This document shows positions 17,147 to 28,545 of a stretch of DNA of 35,641 nt, one piece after another. This DNA is from an uncultured Pelagibacteraceae bacterium (lineage in GTDB: Bacteria > Pseudomonadota > Alphaproteobacteria > Pelagibacterales > Pelagibacteraceae): contig CACBCU010000010.1 of the NCBI GenBank assembly GCA_902537895.1, positions 1-35,641 on the forward strand, in the 5' to 3' direction. The stretch's first letter is position 1. Each line of letters begins with the position of its first letter. The position numbers and the translations under genes are program-made. A model generated the notes under the pieces. It searched no databases. It was not told the origin of the DNA and saw nothing but the letters and a program-made list of their open reading frames with translations.

Positions 17147-18377
17147 AATTTATTGATTTACTTAGTTTATTTAATGTATTTTTAAATATAACATTACCCA
17201 GTTTTTGTATTTTTTTTACCTTTTCCATCTTTTTTCTATAAATTACTTCGTTAGCAAATTGTAAAGGACTTCTAATTTCTTTAGATATACTTAAGGATTT
17301 AAGGAATGCATATACCTCACTGAAATTACTAACATTCGGTCCGTGAAGTATTTTTGCTCCATAACGTGCAGGTTCTATTGGGTTTTGACCACCTTTATTA
17401 GTTATAGATCCTCCCAAAAATACTGTAGTCGCTATTTTGTAAAATTTTTTAGACTCGCCAAAAGTATCAACAATATAAATATCCGTGTCTTTTAAATTTC
17501 TTGATCTTGAGCTGTGATAGGAGGTTTTCAAATTAAGTTTTTTTAATTCATGATTAATTTCATTAACTCGATGAATATGTCTAGGGATGATTATAGTAAT
17601 CAGGTTTTTGTTTTTTTTTTTTAATAAAATATGAGTTCGTGCTGCAAACAATTCCTCATTTGCATGAGTGCTTGCAGCAACACATATTTTGTATTTTTTA
17701 AATCTATTTTTAATTTCATTATCAGACTTTTTATCAACAATTTTTTCATCCTCAAAAAATTTTAAATTACCTATATAATTAATATTTTTTACTCCTAATT
17801 TTTTTAGATATCTTATTGTTTCTTTATTTTGAGGATAAGCAAAATTTATTTGATTAAAAACTTTTAGAGAAAATCTTTTTAATTTCATCCATCTTTTAAA
17901 AGTTTTTTTTGTTATTCTTGCATTCAGAAGAATTAAAGGAATATTCCTTTTTTTAAGTGATCTATAAATACTTGGCCAAATTTCTGACTCTAAAAAAATA
18001 GTTGAATGTGGTCTCCAATAATTAAGAAAAAGGTTAGAAAAAAATATATGATCTATTGGAAAAAATTGATGGACAACTCTTCTAAAATTATATTTTTGAA
18101 GAATTTTTGATGAACTTAATGTGCTTGATGTTACAAGAATTTGATCAAAAGAACCTTCTTTGTCGTATTTATTTAGAATGGGTAATACACTCATTAATTC
18201 ACCCACACTCGAGCCATGAATCCATAATAATTTTCCGGAGCACCTTTTTTTTGAAAAAAAACAAAATTTTTCTTTAAATCTTAATATATCCTCCTTACCT
18301 CTAAAGATTCTTACTAAAATTATTATTGGTGAAAATAAGATTATTAAGGCTACTAATAATTGATAAATAAAAAACAT
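17136..18377 (-). CDS. waaA: 3-deoxy-D-manno-octulosonic acid (Kdo) transferase
   Basis: 413 residues, usual length. Inner-membrane-anchored GT30 glycosyltransferase (N-terminal hydrophobic anchor 4-24) adding Kdo from CMP-Kdo to lipid IVA. The catalytic-base motif is GSSVGE (55-60, Glu60). The C-terminal donor-binding domain shows GGSITNKGGQNPIEPARYG, the family's 'GGSl...GGhNplEpa' signature with Gln for His at one place. It contains a coding-strand A12 run (17611-17622), in frame. It follows msbA by 2 bases. Confidence 0.96.
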   Translation of the reverse strand: MFFIYQLLVALIILFSPIIILVRIFRGKEDILRFKEKFCFFSKKRCSGKLLWIHGSSVGELMSVLPILNKYDKEGSFDQILVTSSTLSSSKILQKYNFRRVVHQFFPIDHIFFSNLFLNYWRPHSTIFLESEIWPSIYRSLKKRNIPLILLNARITKKTFKRWMKLKRFSLKVFNQINFAYPQNKETIRYLKKLGVKNINYIGNLKFFEDEKIVDKKSDNEIKNRFKKYKICVAASTHANEELFAARTHILLKKKNKNLITIIIPRHIHRVNEINHELKKLNLKTSYHSSRSRNLKDTDIYIVDTFGESKKFYKIATTVFLGGSITNKGGQNPIEPARYGAKILHGPNVSNFSEVYAFLKSLSISKEIRSPLQFANEVIYRKKMEKVKKIQKLGNVIFKNTLNKLSKSINYEN

Positions 18378-18379
18378 AT

Positions 18380-20119
18380 TTATTTTTGTATTTGCTTTTC
18401 ATAAAAGTTTTTATAAAGTTCAGAATTTTTCAACAATTCTTCGTGACTACCACTTGCAACCATATTCCCAGAATCAATTACATAAATATTGCTTGAGTTC
18501 AATATTGTTGATAATCGGTGAGCGATAACAATCGTAGTTTTATTTTTAGTCAAAGTAGATAATGCATTTTGAATTTTTGACTCTGTCTCACTGTCAAGAG
18601 ATGATGTTGCTTCGTCAAGAAGAATAATTGAACTTTTTTTCATCATTGCCCTGGCAATTGAAATTCTTTGTTTTTCTCCTCCAGATAATCTAACCCCATT
18701 TTCACCAATTAAAGTGTCAAATTTTTTTGGAAGCAATTCTATAAACTCATCACAATAAGAAAGCTTAGCAACTTTATAAATCTCCTCATCTGTAGCATCT
18801 ACATTTGCATATTTGATATTGTTTTTAATTGTGTCGTCAAATAATGTTGTTTCTTGACTAACTAAAGATATATTATTTCTTAAGGAGTCAATTTTTGTTT
18901 TGTATATAGATTGATTATCAATAGTGATATCACCAGAATTAATATCGTAAAACCTTGGAATTAAGTTTAAAATTGTTGATTTTCCTGAACCACTATGCCC
19001 TACCAAAGAAGTCATTTTTCCTCCATTAAACTCTAAGTTAATTTCTTTAAGCACTCTACTTTGTTCATTTACATCATATGAAAAATTTACGTTTTTAAAA
19101 TTAATTTTTGCCTCTTTTAAATTTAGAACTTCAGCCTCTTTTTCATCTTTAATTTTATTTTCATTATCAATGATCGGTAAAATTCTTGAAGCCGCAGATA
19201 AACCTTGACTTAAAATCATACTAAGTGTCGATAAAGACCTAACTGGTTGATATGCCAGCATCATTGCAGCTAAAAATGAAAAAAAATTATTTATATCAAG
19301 TTCATTTTGCATCATTAACTTACCTGAATAAAAAATTAAAACTGCTATCATTATACCAGTAAGAGTCTCCATTATTGGAGACATTCGCACAAAAACAACT
19401 TGTATTTTTTTATTCTTATCCTTTAGTTGCTCTAGGTAACGATCAGCTCTTAAATTTTCATAACTTTCTTTTTGAAAAATTTTGATTAATTTATGGTTTT
19501 TAAACAATTCAACTAAATATGTTGTTAGAAAACCTGATTTTTCCTGGGCCTGAGTAGTTATTTTGCCAAGTCTTTTACCTAAAATTTTTGCAGAAAAACC
19601 GGCTAGGGGTATCATTACAATTGATATCAAAGCCAATTTCCAATTCTGAGTAAACATAACAAATAACAAACCAATTAGTGTAAGCGAGTCTTTGAATAAC
19701 GTTAACAAAGCATGACTAAGTAAATTCGTTATATGTGTAACATCGTAGGTAAGGTTAGAAATAAAGCTTCCAGAGTGTTTTTTATCTATGATTTGAGTAT
19801 CAGCTTTAATAAGAGATTCTGTCATATCGTACTGTAATTTTTTCTTAACTTCCTCACCAACCCCAATCATTGTAGATTTTGCAAAATATAAAGAAAATCC
19901 CTTTAGAGAAAAAGCAATGATTATCATAAAGGGAATTAAAAGAATTAGCGATTGGTCCTTTTCTATAAACAATTTTTTAATGGCAGGATCCAACAGCCAG
20001 GCAATTGCTGAAGTACTACCAGCAACCAAAATAGAAAAAAAACCAGATAAAAGAATTTTATCAAGGTACTTTCTTGAGTAATCCTTATAAAGTCTTTTGT
20101 AAATTTCTGTGTTTTTCAT
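18380..20119 (-). CDS. msbA: Lipid A export ABC transporter, permease/ATPase (MsbA type)
   Basis: 579 residues: six-helix exporter domain (about 20-310) fused to one ATPase domain. Walker A GHSGSGKS (374-381), Q-loop VSQETTLFDD (420-429), signature LSGGEKQ (478-484), Walker B SIILLDEA (497-504) and the switch histidine in IVIAHRLST are all present. Lying between ubiA and the lipid A genes waaA/lpxK supports lipid A-core flipping from inner to outer leaflet; a different lipid or drug cannot be excluded from sequence. Starts one base inside the ubiA stop region, so it is in the same operon. Confidence 0.93.
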   Translation of the reverse strand: MKNTEIYKRLYKDYSRKYLDKILLSGFFSILVAGSTSAIAWLLDPAIKKLFIEKDQSLILLIPFMIIIAFSLKGFSLYFAKSTMIGVGEEVKKKLQYDMTESLIKADTQIIDKKHSGSFISNLTYDVTHITNLLSHALLTLFKDSLTLIGLLFVMFTQNWKLALISIVMIPLAGFSAKILGKRLGKITTQAQEKSGFLTTYLVELFKNHKLIKIFQKESYENLRADRYLEQLKDKNKKIQVVFVRMSPIMETLTGIMIAVLIFYSGKLMMQNELDINNFFSFLAAMMLAYQPVRSLSTLSMILSQGLSAASRILPIIDNENKIKDEKEAEVLNLKEAKINFKNVNFSYDVNEQSRVLKEINLEFNGGKMTSLVGHSGSGKSTILNLIPRFYDINSGDITIDNQSIYKTKIDSLRNNISLVSQETTLFDDTIKNNIKYANVDATDEEIYKVAKLSYCDEFIELLPKKFDTLIGENGVRLSGGEKQRISIARAMMKKSSIILLDEATSSLDSETESKIQNALSTLTKNKTTIVIAHRLSTILNSSNIYVIDSGNMVASGSHEELLKNSELYKNFYEKQIQK

Positions 20120-20985
20120 TAAAATAGTTTTCCTACCAGGATAGTTGATAAAACAATCAGACCAAAATAATTATTACTTTTAAATATTGTGAGACATTTT
20201 TCAGCACTATCGGGTTTAAATGATCTAATTTGATAGCCAAACAAGTGAATTATTGGAAAAATTAATAATAAGAAATACATAAGATTAAATTTCAAAATAT
20301 AACCTCCCAAGATAAAGCTAAGAATGAATATTAGATAGCATAGGAATAAAAATAACTTTGAGTTTTTTTTAAATTTAATTGAAGTCGATTTTAATCCTAT
20401 TATTTCATCATCTTTGATATCCTGATATCCATATATTGTGTCGTATCCGAGTGTCCAAAATATGGCTCCAAAATAAAATAATAAAGGAATTAAACTTATT
20501 TGTTCAGTATAAGATGTCCAGCCAAGCACCAGGCCATAGTTAAAAGTAATGCCTAAAAATAGTTGTGGCCAATATGTGTATCTTTTCATTAAAGGATAAG
20601 TAAATGCCAAAGGCATTGAGCCCAAGGCTAAAATAATTGTGAATAAATTAAAATTAAGTAAAACAATAAAAGCAATTAAACATAATACTATTGCATAAAT
20701 TAAGGCTAATTTCCAAGATACTTTTCCTGAAGCTAAAGGTCTATCTTTTGTTCTCTCAACTTTTTTGTCAAATTCTTTATCAAGTATATCATTAACAATG
20801 CATCCAGCAGATCTCATTAATACGGATCCCAAAAAAAATAGAGTTAAGTAAAAAAAATAATCATTTAAACTATCTTTAAAATCATAGGCTAGAGTTAGAC
20901 CCCATGCACAAGGCCAAAATAACAACATGTAACCAATAGGTTTTTTTAGTCTAGTTATTTCGATAAAAATATTTAATTGGTTCAT
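20119..20985 (-). CDS. ubiA: 4-hydroxybenzoate polyprenyltransferase
   Basis: 288 residues, about nine hydrophobic segments. Attaches the polyprenyl tail to 4-hydroxybenzoate in ubiquinone synthesis, in the inner membrane. First Asp-rich motif NDILDKEFD (65-73) followed by KVERTKDRPLASG (75-87), and second motif DTIYGYQDIKDD (182-193), are characteristic of UbiA proper. First gene of the minus-strand run to msbA, waaA, lpxK and the acyltransferase; no functional reason links it to lipid A except membrane lipid metabolism. Confidence 0.97.
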   Translation of the reverse strand: MNQLNIFIEITRLKKPIGYMLLFWPCAWGLTLAYDFKDSLNDYFFYLTLFFLGSVLMRSAGCIVNDILDKEFDKKVERTKDRPLASGKVSWKLALIYAIVLCLIAFIVLLNFNLFTIILALGSMPLAFTYPLMKRYTYWPQLFLGITFNYGLVLGWTSYTEQISLIPLLFYFGAIFWTLGYDTIYGYQDIKDDEIIGLKSTSIKFKKNSKLFLFLCYLIFILSFILGGYILKFNLMYFLLLIFPIIHLFGYQIRSFKPDSAEKCLTIFKSNNYFGLIVLSTILVGKLF

Positions 20986-21037
20986 AAATTTTTACTTGTA
21001 AATAACAGGGGCAAGATTGATAATCAAATTGATTCGT

Positions 21038-21442
21038 ATGAATATAGATTACACTGTTACAGCACTAATGTTTCCAGCTATTCCTTTATTGATGGGAGTG
21101 TATAGCAATAGATTTCACACTTTAAGTAATTTAATCAGAAAATTACATGATGAACATGTTTACGAGAAACATATTCCACCTGAGTGGAAAAAACAATTTC
21201 TCAATTTGAGTAATAGAATAACACTTTTAAGATGGACAATCTTGTTTGCGGCGTTTGGATTTTTATTCAACATGTTAACTGTTTTTGCGCTTTATATGGA
21301 TGAGCTTCTACTGGCAAGAATTATTTTTGGTTCGTGTTGTCTTTCAATGATAATATCAATAATATTTTTTATTAGAGAAATACATATATCTACGAATGCT
21401 TTAAAACTTCATATGTCTGATATGGATGTAAACGTAGACTAG
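21038..21442 (+). CDS. DUF2721 family membrane protein
   Basis: 134 residues from the ATG at 21038. An upstream TTG at 21017, preceded by AGGGG at a good distance, would add seven residues (MIIKLIR) and cannot be excluded. Three hydrophobic segments (about 8-22, 65-88 and 93-112) with a basic/charged cytosolic stretch RFHTLSNLIRKLHDEH between the first two, the DUF2721 pattern of 'N R l.Rl..R.R'. Function is unknown. Its stop overlaps the qor-like gene tail-to-tail by 4 bases. Confidence 0.8.
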   Translation: MNIDYTVTALMFPAIPLLMGVYSNRFHTLSNLIRKLHDEHVYEKHIPPEWKKQFLNLSNRITLLRWTILFAAFGFLFNMLTVFALYMDELLLARIIFGSCCLSMIISIIFFIREIHISTNALKLHMSDMDVNVD

Positions 21443-22410
21443 GGTATTATAACTGCAGGACCAGTCAATAATCTTGCCTCTAAATCCTTATGAGCTTGTG
21501 TAGCATCTTTTAAAGAATACTTTTTTGAAATTTTAACTTTAAATTTATTTGTTAGTAAAGCATCAAATACTTTTTTCGCAGACTCAACAAGTTCTTCTCT
21601 TTTAACTGTATAATGAGCAATTGAAGGTCTTGTAAAAAATAATCCTTTGGCATTAATATCCTTTTTAACATCAATTGTATCAACGTACCCTGACGCATTT
21701 CCAAAAGCTACCATCATACCCCTTATCTTTAGTGTTTCGATTGAACCTTTGAAAGTTTTAATACCGACACCATCATAGACTACGTCGATGCCGTTTTTGC
21801 CAACAATTTTCTCTACCTCAGATACAAAATTTTTTTCTGAGTAATTTATTACATGGTGGCATCCATTTTTTTTTGCAATTTCTTCTTTACTTTTTGAACC
21901 TACAGTTCCAATCACCTCAGCGCCTAATGAATTTGCCCATTGGCATAAAATTTGACCAAGACCTCCAGCTGCAGCATGATATAAAACTTTATCACCCTTT
22001 TTTAAAGGATATGCTCTATGTATCAAATACTCTGCAGTAATTCCTTTTAATGTTATGCATGAGGCTACTTCGTCAGAAACTCCTTCTGGAACTATAACTA
22101 ATTTTTCTTCAGGCATTATTTGCTTTTCTGAATAAGCACCGATAGGCATTGATGCATGAGTTACCCTGTCACCAATTTTAAAAAATTTTATGTCTGACCC
22201 GACTTCTTCAATTATTCCACAAGACTCAAGACCTATGCCACTTGGTAATGGAATAGGATAAAGCCCAGTTCTATGATAAACATCTATATAATTTAAACCG
22301 ATAGATAAATTTTTAATCAAGACTTCTTTTGGTCCTGGTTTTCCAATTTCTGTATCTTTAAATGTTAAAACTTCAGGTCCACCAAATTTTTCTATTTTGA
22401 TTGATTTCAT
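21439..22410 (-). CDS. NADPH:quinone oxidoreductase, zeta-crystallin type
   Basis: 323 residues, MDR superfamily without catalytic zinc ligands. N-terminal GroES-like fold (NLSIGLNYIDVYHRTGLYP), GxxG NADPH-binding motif AAAGGLG (146-152) then a Rossmann fold. The usual product is a one-electron quinone reductase (Qor); other enone/aldehyde reductases share the pattern. It follows pirin by 3 bases on the same strand, in a group pirin-qor-DoxX-dehalogenase that points to redox stress or aromatic/quinone detoxification (inference). Confidence 0.93.
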   Translation of the reverse strand: MKSIKIEKFGGPEVLTFKDTEIGKPGPKEVLIKNLSIGLNYIDVYHRTGLYPIPLPSGIGLESCGIIEEVGSDIKFFKIGDRVTHASMPIGAYSEKQIMPEEKLVIVPEGVSDEVASCITLKGITAEYLIHRAYPLKKGDKVLYHAAAGGLGQILCQWANSLGAEVIGTVGSKSKEEIAKKNGCHHVINYSEKNFVSEVEKIVGKNGIDVVYDGVGIKTFKGSIETLKIRGMMVAFGNASGYVDTIDVKKDINAKGLFFTRPSIAHYTVKREELVESAKKVFDALLTNKFKVKISKKYSLKDATQAHKDLEARLLTGPAVIIP

Positions 22411-22413
22411 TAA

Positions 22414-23250
22414 TTATTTTACAAAATTACCGCTATGATAATCTTGAACAGCTTGTAAGATCTCTGATTTAGTATTCATTACAAATGGTCCACCTCGTGC
22501 TATTTCTTCATTAATAGGTTTTCCTGAAATGACTAAGAATTTAGAATTAATTTTTGCAAATACTTTTAAATTTTCACCTTTTGATAATAATACCAGAGTA
22601 CTGTCTTTTACTTTAGTATGTTTTTTTTCACCTATTTCAATTTCACCATTTATTAAATATATGAATGAATTATGAGTAGAAGGAATTTTAAAATCAAATT
22701 TTTTACCTTTGTTTAGCTCAACATCAAAATAAATAGGTTCAACATTATGGCCTTTTACAGGACCTTCTGCTTTTTTAAATTTTCCAGCTATGACTTTGAT
22801 TTGTTTATCTTCATCTTTATGAATTTTCATTTTATCAGCATCAATATAAATATATTCAGGTTTACTCATTTTCAGTTTTGCTGGCATATTAATCCATAAT
22901 TGAAAACCATGTAATTTACCTTCTTTCATTGCAGGCATTTCCGAGTGAATTATTCCGCTTCCAGTTTTCATCCATTGAACATCTCCTGCTGACATTTTTC
23001 CTTCACCACCTGTACTATCTTTATGTTCAAAGTCACCTGCAAGCATATATGTTACTGTTTCTATACCTCTATGAGGATGGGGGGGAAAACCAGCAATATA
23101 GTCCTCACTGTTTTCAGAGCCAAATTCATCTAACATTAAGAATGGATCGAAATAATTAGGCTCCACTCCAATGCTTCTTTTGAGTTTCACTCCTGCACCA
23201 TCGGATGAATTAATTGGTTTTATAATTTTCTGAATTTCAATTGAACTCAT
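22414..23250 (-). CDS. Pirin family protein (cupin; possible quercetinase or redox sensor)
   Basis: 278 residues, two cupin domains. The N-terminal domain carries the metal ligands H58 and H60 (in HPHRGIET), H102 and E104 (in GIIHSEM), all present, so it should bind a metal ion (iron in studied pirins). The family signature PHPHRGIETVTYM is followed by the C-terminal pirin domain (FDVELNKGKKFDFKIP ... SGKPINEEIARGGPFVMNT). Bacterial pirins (YhhW) cleave flavonols or modulate enzymes; no flavonoid is expected at sea, so a redox or regulatory role is possible. Lies 6 bases after DoxX and 3 before the quinone reductase. Confidence 0.93.
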   Translation of the reverse strand: MSSIEIQKIIKPINSSDGAGVKLKRSIGVEPNYFDPFLMLDEFGSENSEDYIAGFPPHPHRGIETVTYMLAGDFEHKDSTGGEGKMSAGDVQWMKTGSGIIHSEMPAMKEGKLHGFQLWINMPAKLKMSKPEYIYIDADKMKIHKDEDKQIKVIAGKFKKAEGPVKGHNVEPIYFDVELNKGKKFDFKIPSTHNSFIYLINGEIEIGEKKHTKVKDSTLVLLSKGENLKVFAKINSKFLVISGKPINEEIARGGPFVMNTKSEILQAVQDYHSGNFVK

Positions 23251-23256
23251 AATTTT

Positions 23257-23667
23257 TTATTTATTGTTACCTTTTATAAAAAAGAATAATCCACTTACTA
23301 GTAGAAATATTTGCACACTAGAAAATAATTTTGTTGTTATAAACCAATCAGAATGTGCCACTAATAGAATACTAGACATTAATAAAACTATATTAAGTCC
23401 AGCTAATCTTGTTAATATATTCCCTAAAGGATTTTTTATAAAAGCTGCTACTATAATAATTATTCCTGATAATAATTCTGATAAGGCTACAGTAGATGCT
23501 AAGATTGGGTGTAAATCATAGTATTCTACAAGACCTTCTGGAGGGAGAGGAAATTTTCTAGATCCATAGATTATGAAAGCTATACCAAGAATAAATCTAA
23601 GCGAAAGTGAGGCTAATGCTTCAAAATTTTGTAAATAATTATCAATTTTTTTATCAAAATTGTTCAT
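23257..23667 (-). CDS. DoxX family inner-membrane protein
   Basis: 136 residues, four membrane helices (about 18-34, 51-80, 87-103 and 110-130). SLRFILGIAFIIYGSRKF (22-39) matches the DoxX/DoxD 'R..lG..fl..G..K' N-terminus. Family members include the small subunit of thiosulfate:quinone oxidoreductase and DoxX partners of pirin/SOD in other bacteria. Adjacent to pirin, it probably works with it in redox defence (inference). The gap of 56 bases to the dehalogenase (23668-23723) could hold its promoter. Confidence 0.82.
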   Translation of the reverse strand: MNNFDKKIDNYLQNFEALASLSLRFILGIAFIIYGSRKFPLPPEGLVEYYDLHPILASTVALSELLSGIIIIVAAFIKNPLGNILTRLAGLNIVLLMSSILLVAHSDWFITTKLFSSVQIFLLVSGLFFFIKGNNK

Positions 23668-23723
23668 AAATGTTTTTATTATTATTATAAATATTCTTAA
23701 TTACAATCATGAAATTTATATTG

Positions 23724-24386
23724 TTAGATTATATTTAATAGTTCTTTCAGATTTTTAATAATATGCTTTGGTTTAAAATCAAGCTTGTCAAAAATATTTT
23801 TGTCTCTGTTTACCCAAATAGCATTGTATCCGTAATTTCCTCCGCCAGAAACATCCCAGGTATTTGCACTTAAGAATGCGACCTCATTTACTTTAATATT
23901 ATATTTTTTAGTTGGCATTCCGTAAACTTTTGCATCTGGTTTGTAGATTCCAACCTCCTCAATTGAAAATAAATCATCAAATAAATTCTCTAGTTTATTA
24001 CTTTTTACTAATCCATTTAATAGATGCGGTGTTCCATTTGATAAGATAGCTAACTTGTAATTTTTTTCTTTCAAAATTTTTAAAGTTTCTGGTACTTCCT
24101 CAAAAGTAGATAGAGATTTGTAAAGATCTAATAATTCATCTTTCATTAAATGACTTATCTTAAAATTTTCCATCGACTTTTCTAAGCTATCCTCAGTGAT
24201 TTCCCAAAAATCTTTATGTCTTCCCATCAAACTTCTAAGCCAAGTATATTCTAATTGAGTTGTTCTCCAGTAATTTGAAAATTTTTCCCATTTGTCTCCA
24301 ATCTTATCTTTACATTTTTCAGCAGCAGAATTCACATCAAACAATGTCCCGTAAGCATCAAAAATTATTGCTTTAATATTTTTCAT
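23724..24386 (-). CDS. (S)-2-haloacid dehalogenase, HAD type II
   Basis: 220 residues. HAD nucleophile Asp10 is in FDAYGTLFD (9-17), with Tyr where most HADs have Asp. The set known for L-2-haloacid dehalogenase of Pseudomonas YL is complete by position: D10, T14, R41 (WRTTQLEYTWL), S116, K149, Y155, S173, N175 and D178. So it should release halide from L-2-haloalkanoates, giving the D-hydroxyacid, rather than act as a phosphatase. Its start lies 17 bases from the divergent rsmE start. Confidence 0.93.
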   Translation of the reverse strand: MKNIKAIIFDAYGTLFDVNSAAEKCKDKIGDKWEKFSNYWRTTQLEYTWLRSLMGRHKDFWEITEDSLEKSMENFKISHLMKDELLDLYKSLSTFEEVPETLKILKEKNYKLAILSNGTPHLLNGLVKSNKLENLFDDLFSIEEVGIYKPDAKVYGMPTKKYNIKVNEVAFLSANTWDVSGGGNYGYNAIWVNRDKNIFDKLDFKPKHIIKNLKELLNII

Positions 24387-24403
24387 AAATTAACCTATCA
24401 CAT

Positions 24404-25105
24404 ATGGGCAATATTAGATTATTTTTTTCAAATTCCATAACGATTGGTATGACTGATATGTTAGATAAATCTCAATCTCATTATTTAAACAAAGTTATGA
24501 GAGTAAAAGAAAATGAGTTTTTCTCTCTGTTCAATAATAAAGGTGAGTGGGAAGCAAAGATTTTAAAAATTTCTAAAGGCTTAGTTGAATTTGAAATAAT
24601 CAAGCAATTACGACAAAAAGAAAATTTGAAAGAGTTGTGGTTAGCATTCTCTCCCATTAAATCTAATTATCAAAATTTTATGATTCAAAAAGCAACTGAA
24701 CTTGGGGTAACAAAATTTTTACCTATAATTTTTGAGAGAACAATTGTTAGAAGTATAAATATTGAGAGATTAAAAAAGATTGCAATAGAAGCCAGTGAGC
24801 AATCAAATCGTATTAATATTCCGTCAATTGAACAAACTCAAAACCTCGAAAGTTTTTTGAAATTGCATTTAGTAGATTTGATATTTACAGATTTAAATTC
24901 GACCAATAAAAAAATTGATAAATCTAAGTTAACGAATAAACCAACTTGTATAATCGTAGGTCCGGAGGGAGATTTTTCAGAGTTAGAAAGAGAAAAGATT
25001 CTTACTTTTAAGGGAGTTCAAACAATTAAGATTAATGAAAACATTTTAAGGTCTGAAACAGCTGTGATATCAGCAATTTCAATCGTAAATTATGCAATTA
25101 ATTGA
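24404..25105 (+). CDS. rsmE: 16S rRNA (uracil1498-N3)-methyltransferase RsmE
   Basis: 233 residues. N-terminal PUA-like RNA-binding domain, then a SPOUT knotted methyltransferase domain. Family motifs are present: KATELGV (96-102), EQSNR (132-136), VGPEGDF (185-191) and LRSETA (215-220). The enzyme adds the methyl at U1498 on mature 30S subunits. The ATG follows the divergent dehalogenase by only 17 bases. The stop overlaps no gene; a 60-base AT-rich gap leads to coxB. Confidence 0.95.
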   Translation: MGNIRLFFSNSITIGMTDMLDKSQSHYLNKVMRVKENEFFSLFNNKGEWEAKILKISKGLVEFEIIKQLRQKENLKELWLAFSPIKSNYQNFMIQKATELGVTKFLPIIFERTIVRSINIERLKKIAIEASEQSNRINIPSIEQTQNLESFLKLHLVDLIFTDLNSTNKKIDKSKLTNKPTCIIVGPEGDFSELEREKILTFKGVQTIKINENILRSETAVISAISIVNYAIN

Positions 25106-25165
25106 TAAATTGTCGCGAAAACTAAAGTGTAATTTTTAAAAAAGAGCTTTATATAGCTATTAAAT

Positions 25166-27615
<2,450 letters not shown>

Positions 27616-27633
27616 TAAGAGCACAAAAAATAG

Positions 27634-28545
27634 ATGAACAATATTAGGCTAAAAAAAAGAAATTTAAGCCAAGAGGATTTATTTAATTTTTCAGAGCTAT
27701 TTAAACTAATGAAGCCTAGAGTAATGTCTCTCGTTATTTTTACTTGTGCTGTGGGTCTATTAACAGCACCAAATCTTGTTTCAACTAAAGAGGCTGTAAT
27801 TGGTATTTTGTTAGTTTCATTGGGTGCCGGTGCAGCGGGTGCATTAAATATGTGGTACGAGTCTGATCTAGATGCTCTAATGTCAAGGACTTGTTTAAGG
27901 CCAATACCGACTGGAAAAGTAAATAAGAATCAAGCTTTAATATTTGGCATTACCTTATCAATTGTTTCAGTAGTAGCCTTAGATTATTTTACAAATAGGG
28001 TTTCAGCTGCAATATTGCTTTTAACAATATTATTTTATGTTTTTGTTTATACGATCTGGCTTAAAAGAAGAACGCCCCAAAATATTGTTATTGGTGGTGC
28101 CGCAGGTGCATTTCCACCAGTAATAGGATGGACTATTTCTACAGGTTCACTTTCATTAGAACCACTCACTTTTTTTCTTATAATATTTTTTTGGACACCC
28201 TCACATTTTTGGGCGTTGAGTTTATATAAATCTGATGATTATAAAAAAGCTAAGTTACCGATGCTTCCATTAACTAATGGAGTTGAGTCAACTAAATTGA
28301 ATATATTCATTTACTCTTTGTTGATGGTGCCCGTTATAATTTTCCCATTTTTAATAGATTTTGTTGGTTTAGCATTTTTAATACCATCATTGATACTTAC
28401 TTTTTACTATAATTATTTATGTTACCAGCTATTTAATTTCAAAAAAGATAGGTTTAATCCTAAAATAGCAAAAACTATATTTGGATATTCAATACTTTAT
28501 TTATTTTTGATTTTCGTCCTATTTTTGATAGATAAAATTGTATGA
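27634..28545 (+). CDS. ctaB: Protoheme IX farnesyltransferase (heme O synthase)
   Basis: 303 residues, about eight to nine helices. Makes heme O from heme B and farnesyl-PP, the first step to heme A. Motif KPRVMSL (27-33) and the Asp-rich NMWYESDLD (72-80) followed by MSRTCLRPIPTG (83-94) identify the CyoE/CtaB family. Next to coxA, as in many alphaproteobacteria. Its end overlaps the small following gene by ATGA. Heme A synthase (ctaA) is not in the window. Confidence 0.97.
   Translation: MNNIRLKKRNLSQEDLFNFSELFKLMKPRVMSLVIFTCAVGLLTAPNLVSTKEAVIGILLVSLGAGAAGALNMWYESDLDALMSRTCLRPIPTGKVNKNQALIFGITLSIVSVVALDYFTNRVSAAILLLTILFYVFVYTIWLKRRTPQNIVIGGAAGAFPPVIGWTISTGSLSLEPLTFFLIIFFWTPSHFWALSLYKSDDYKKAKLPMLPLTNGVESTKLNIFIYSLLMVPVIIFPFLIDFVGLAFLIPSLILTFYYNYLCYQLFNFKKDRFNPKIAKTIFGYSILYLFLIFVLFLIDKIV

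Noticed and set aside
25106-25165. Promoter or hairpin ahead of coxB (AGCTTTATATAGCT)
   Set aside because: The imperfect palindrome is only 4+4 bases with an AT loop, and no -35/-10 pair at proper spacing stands out.
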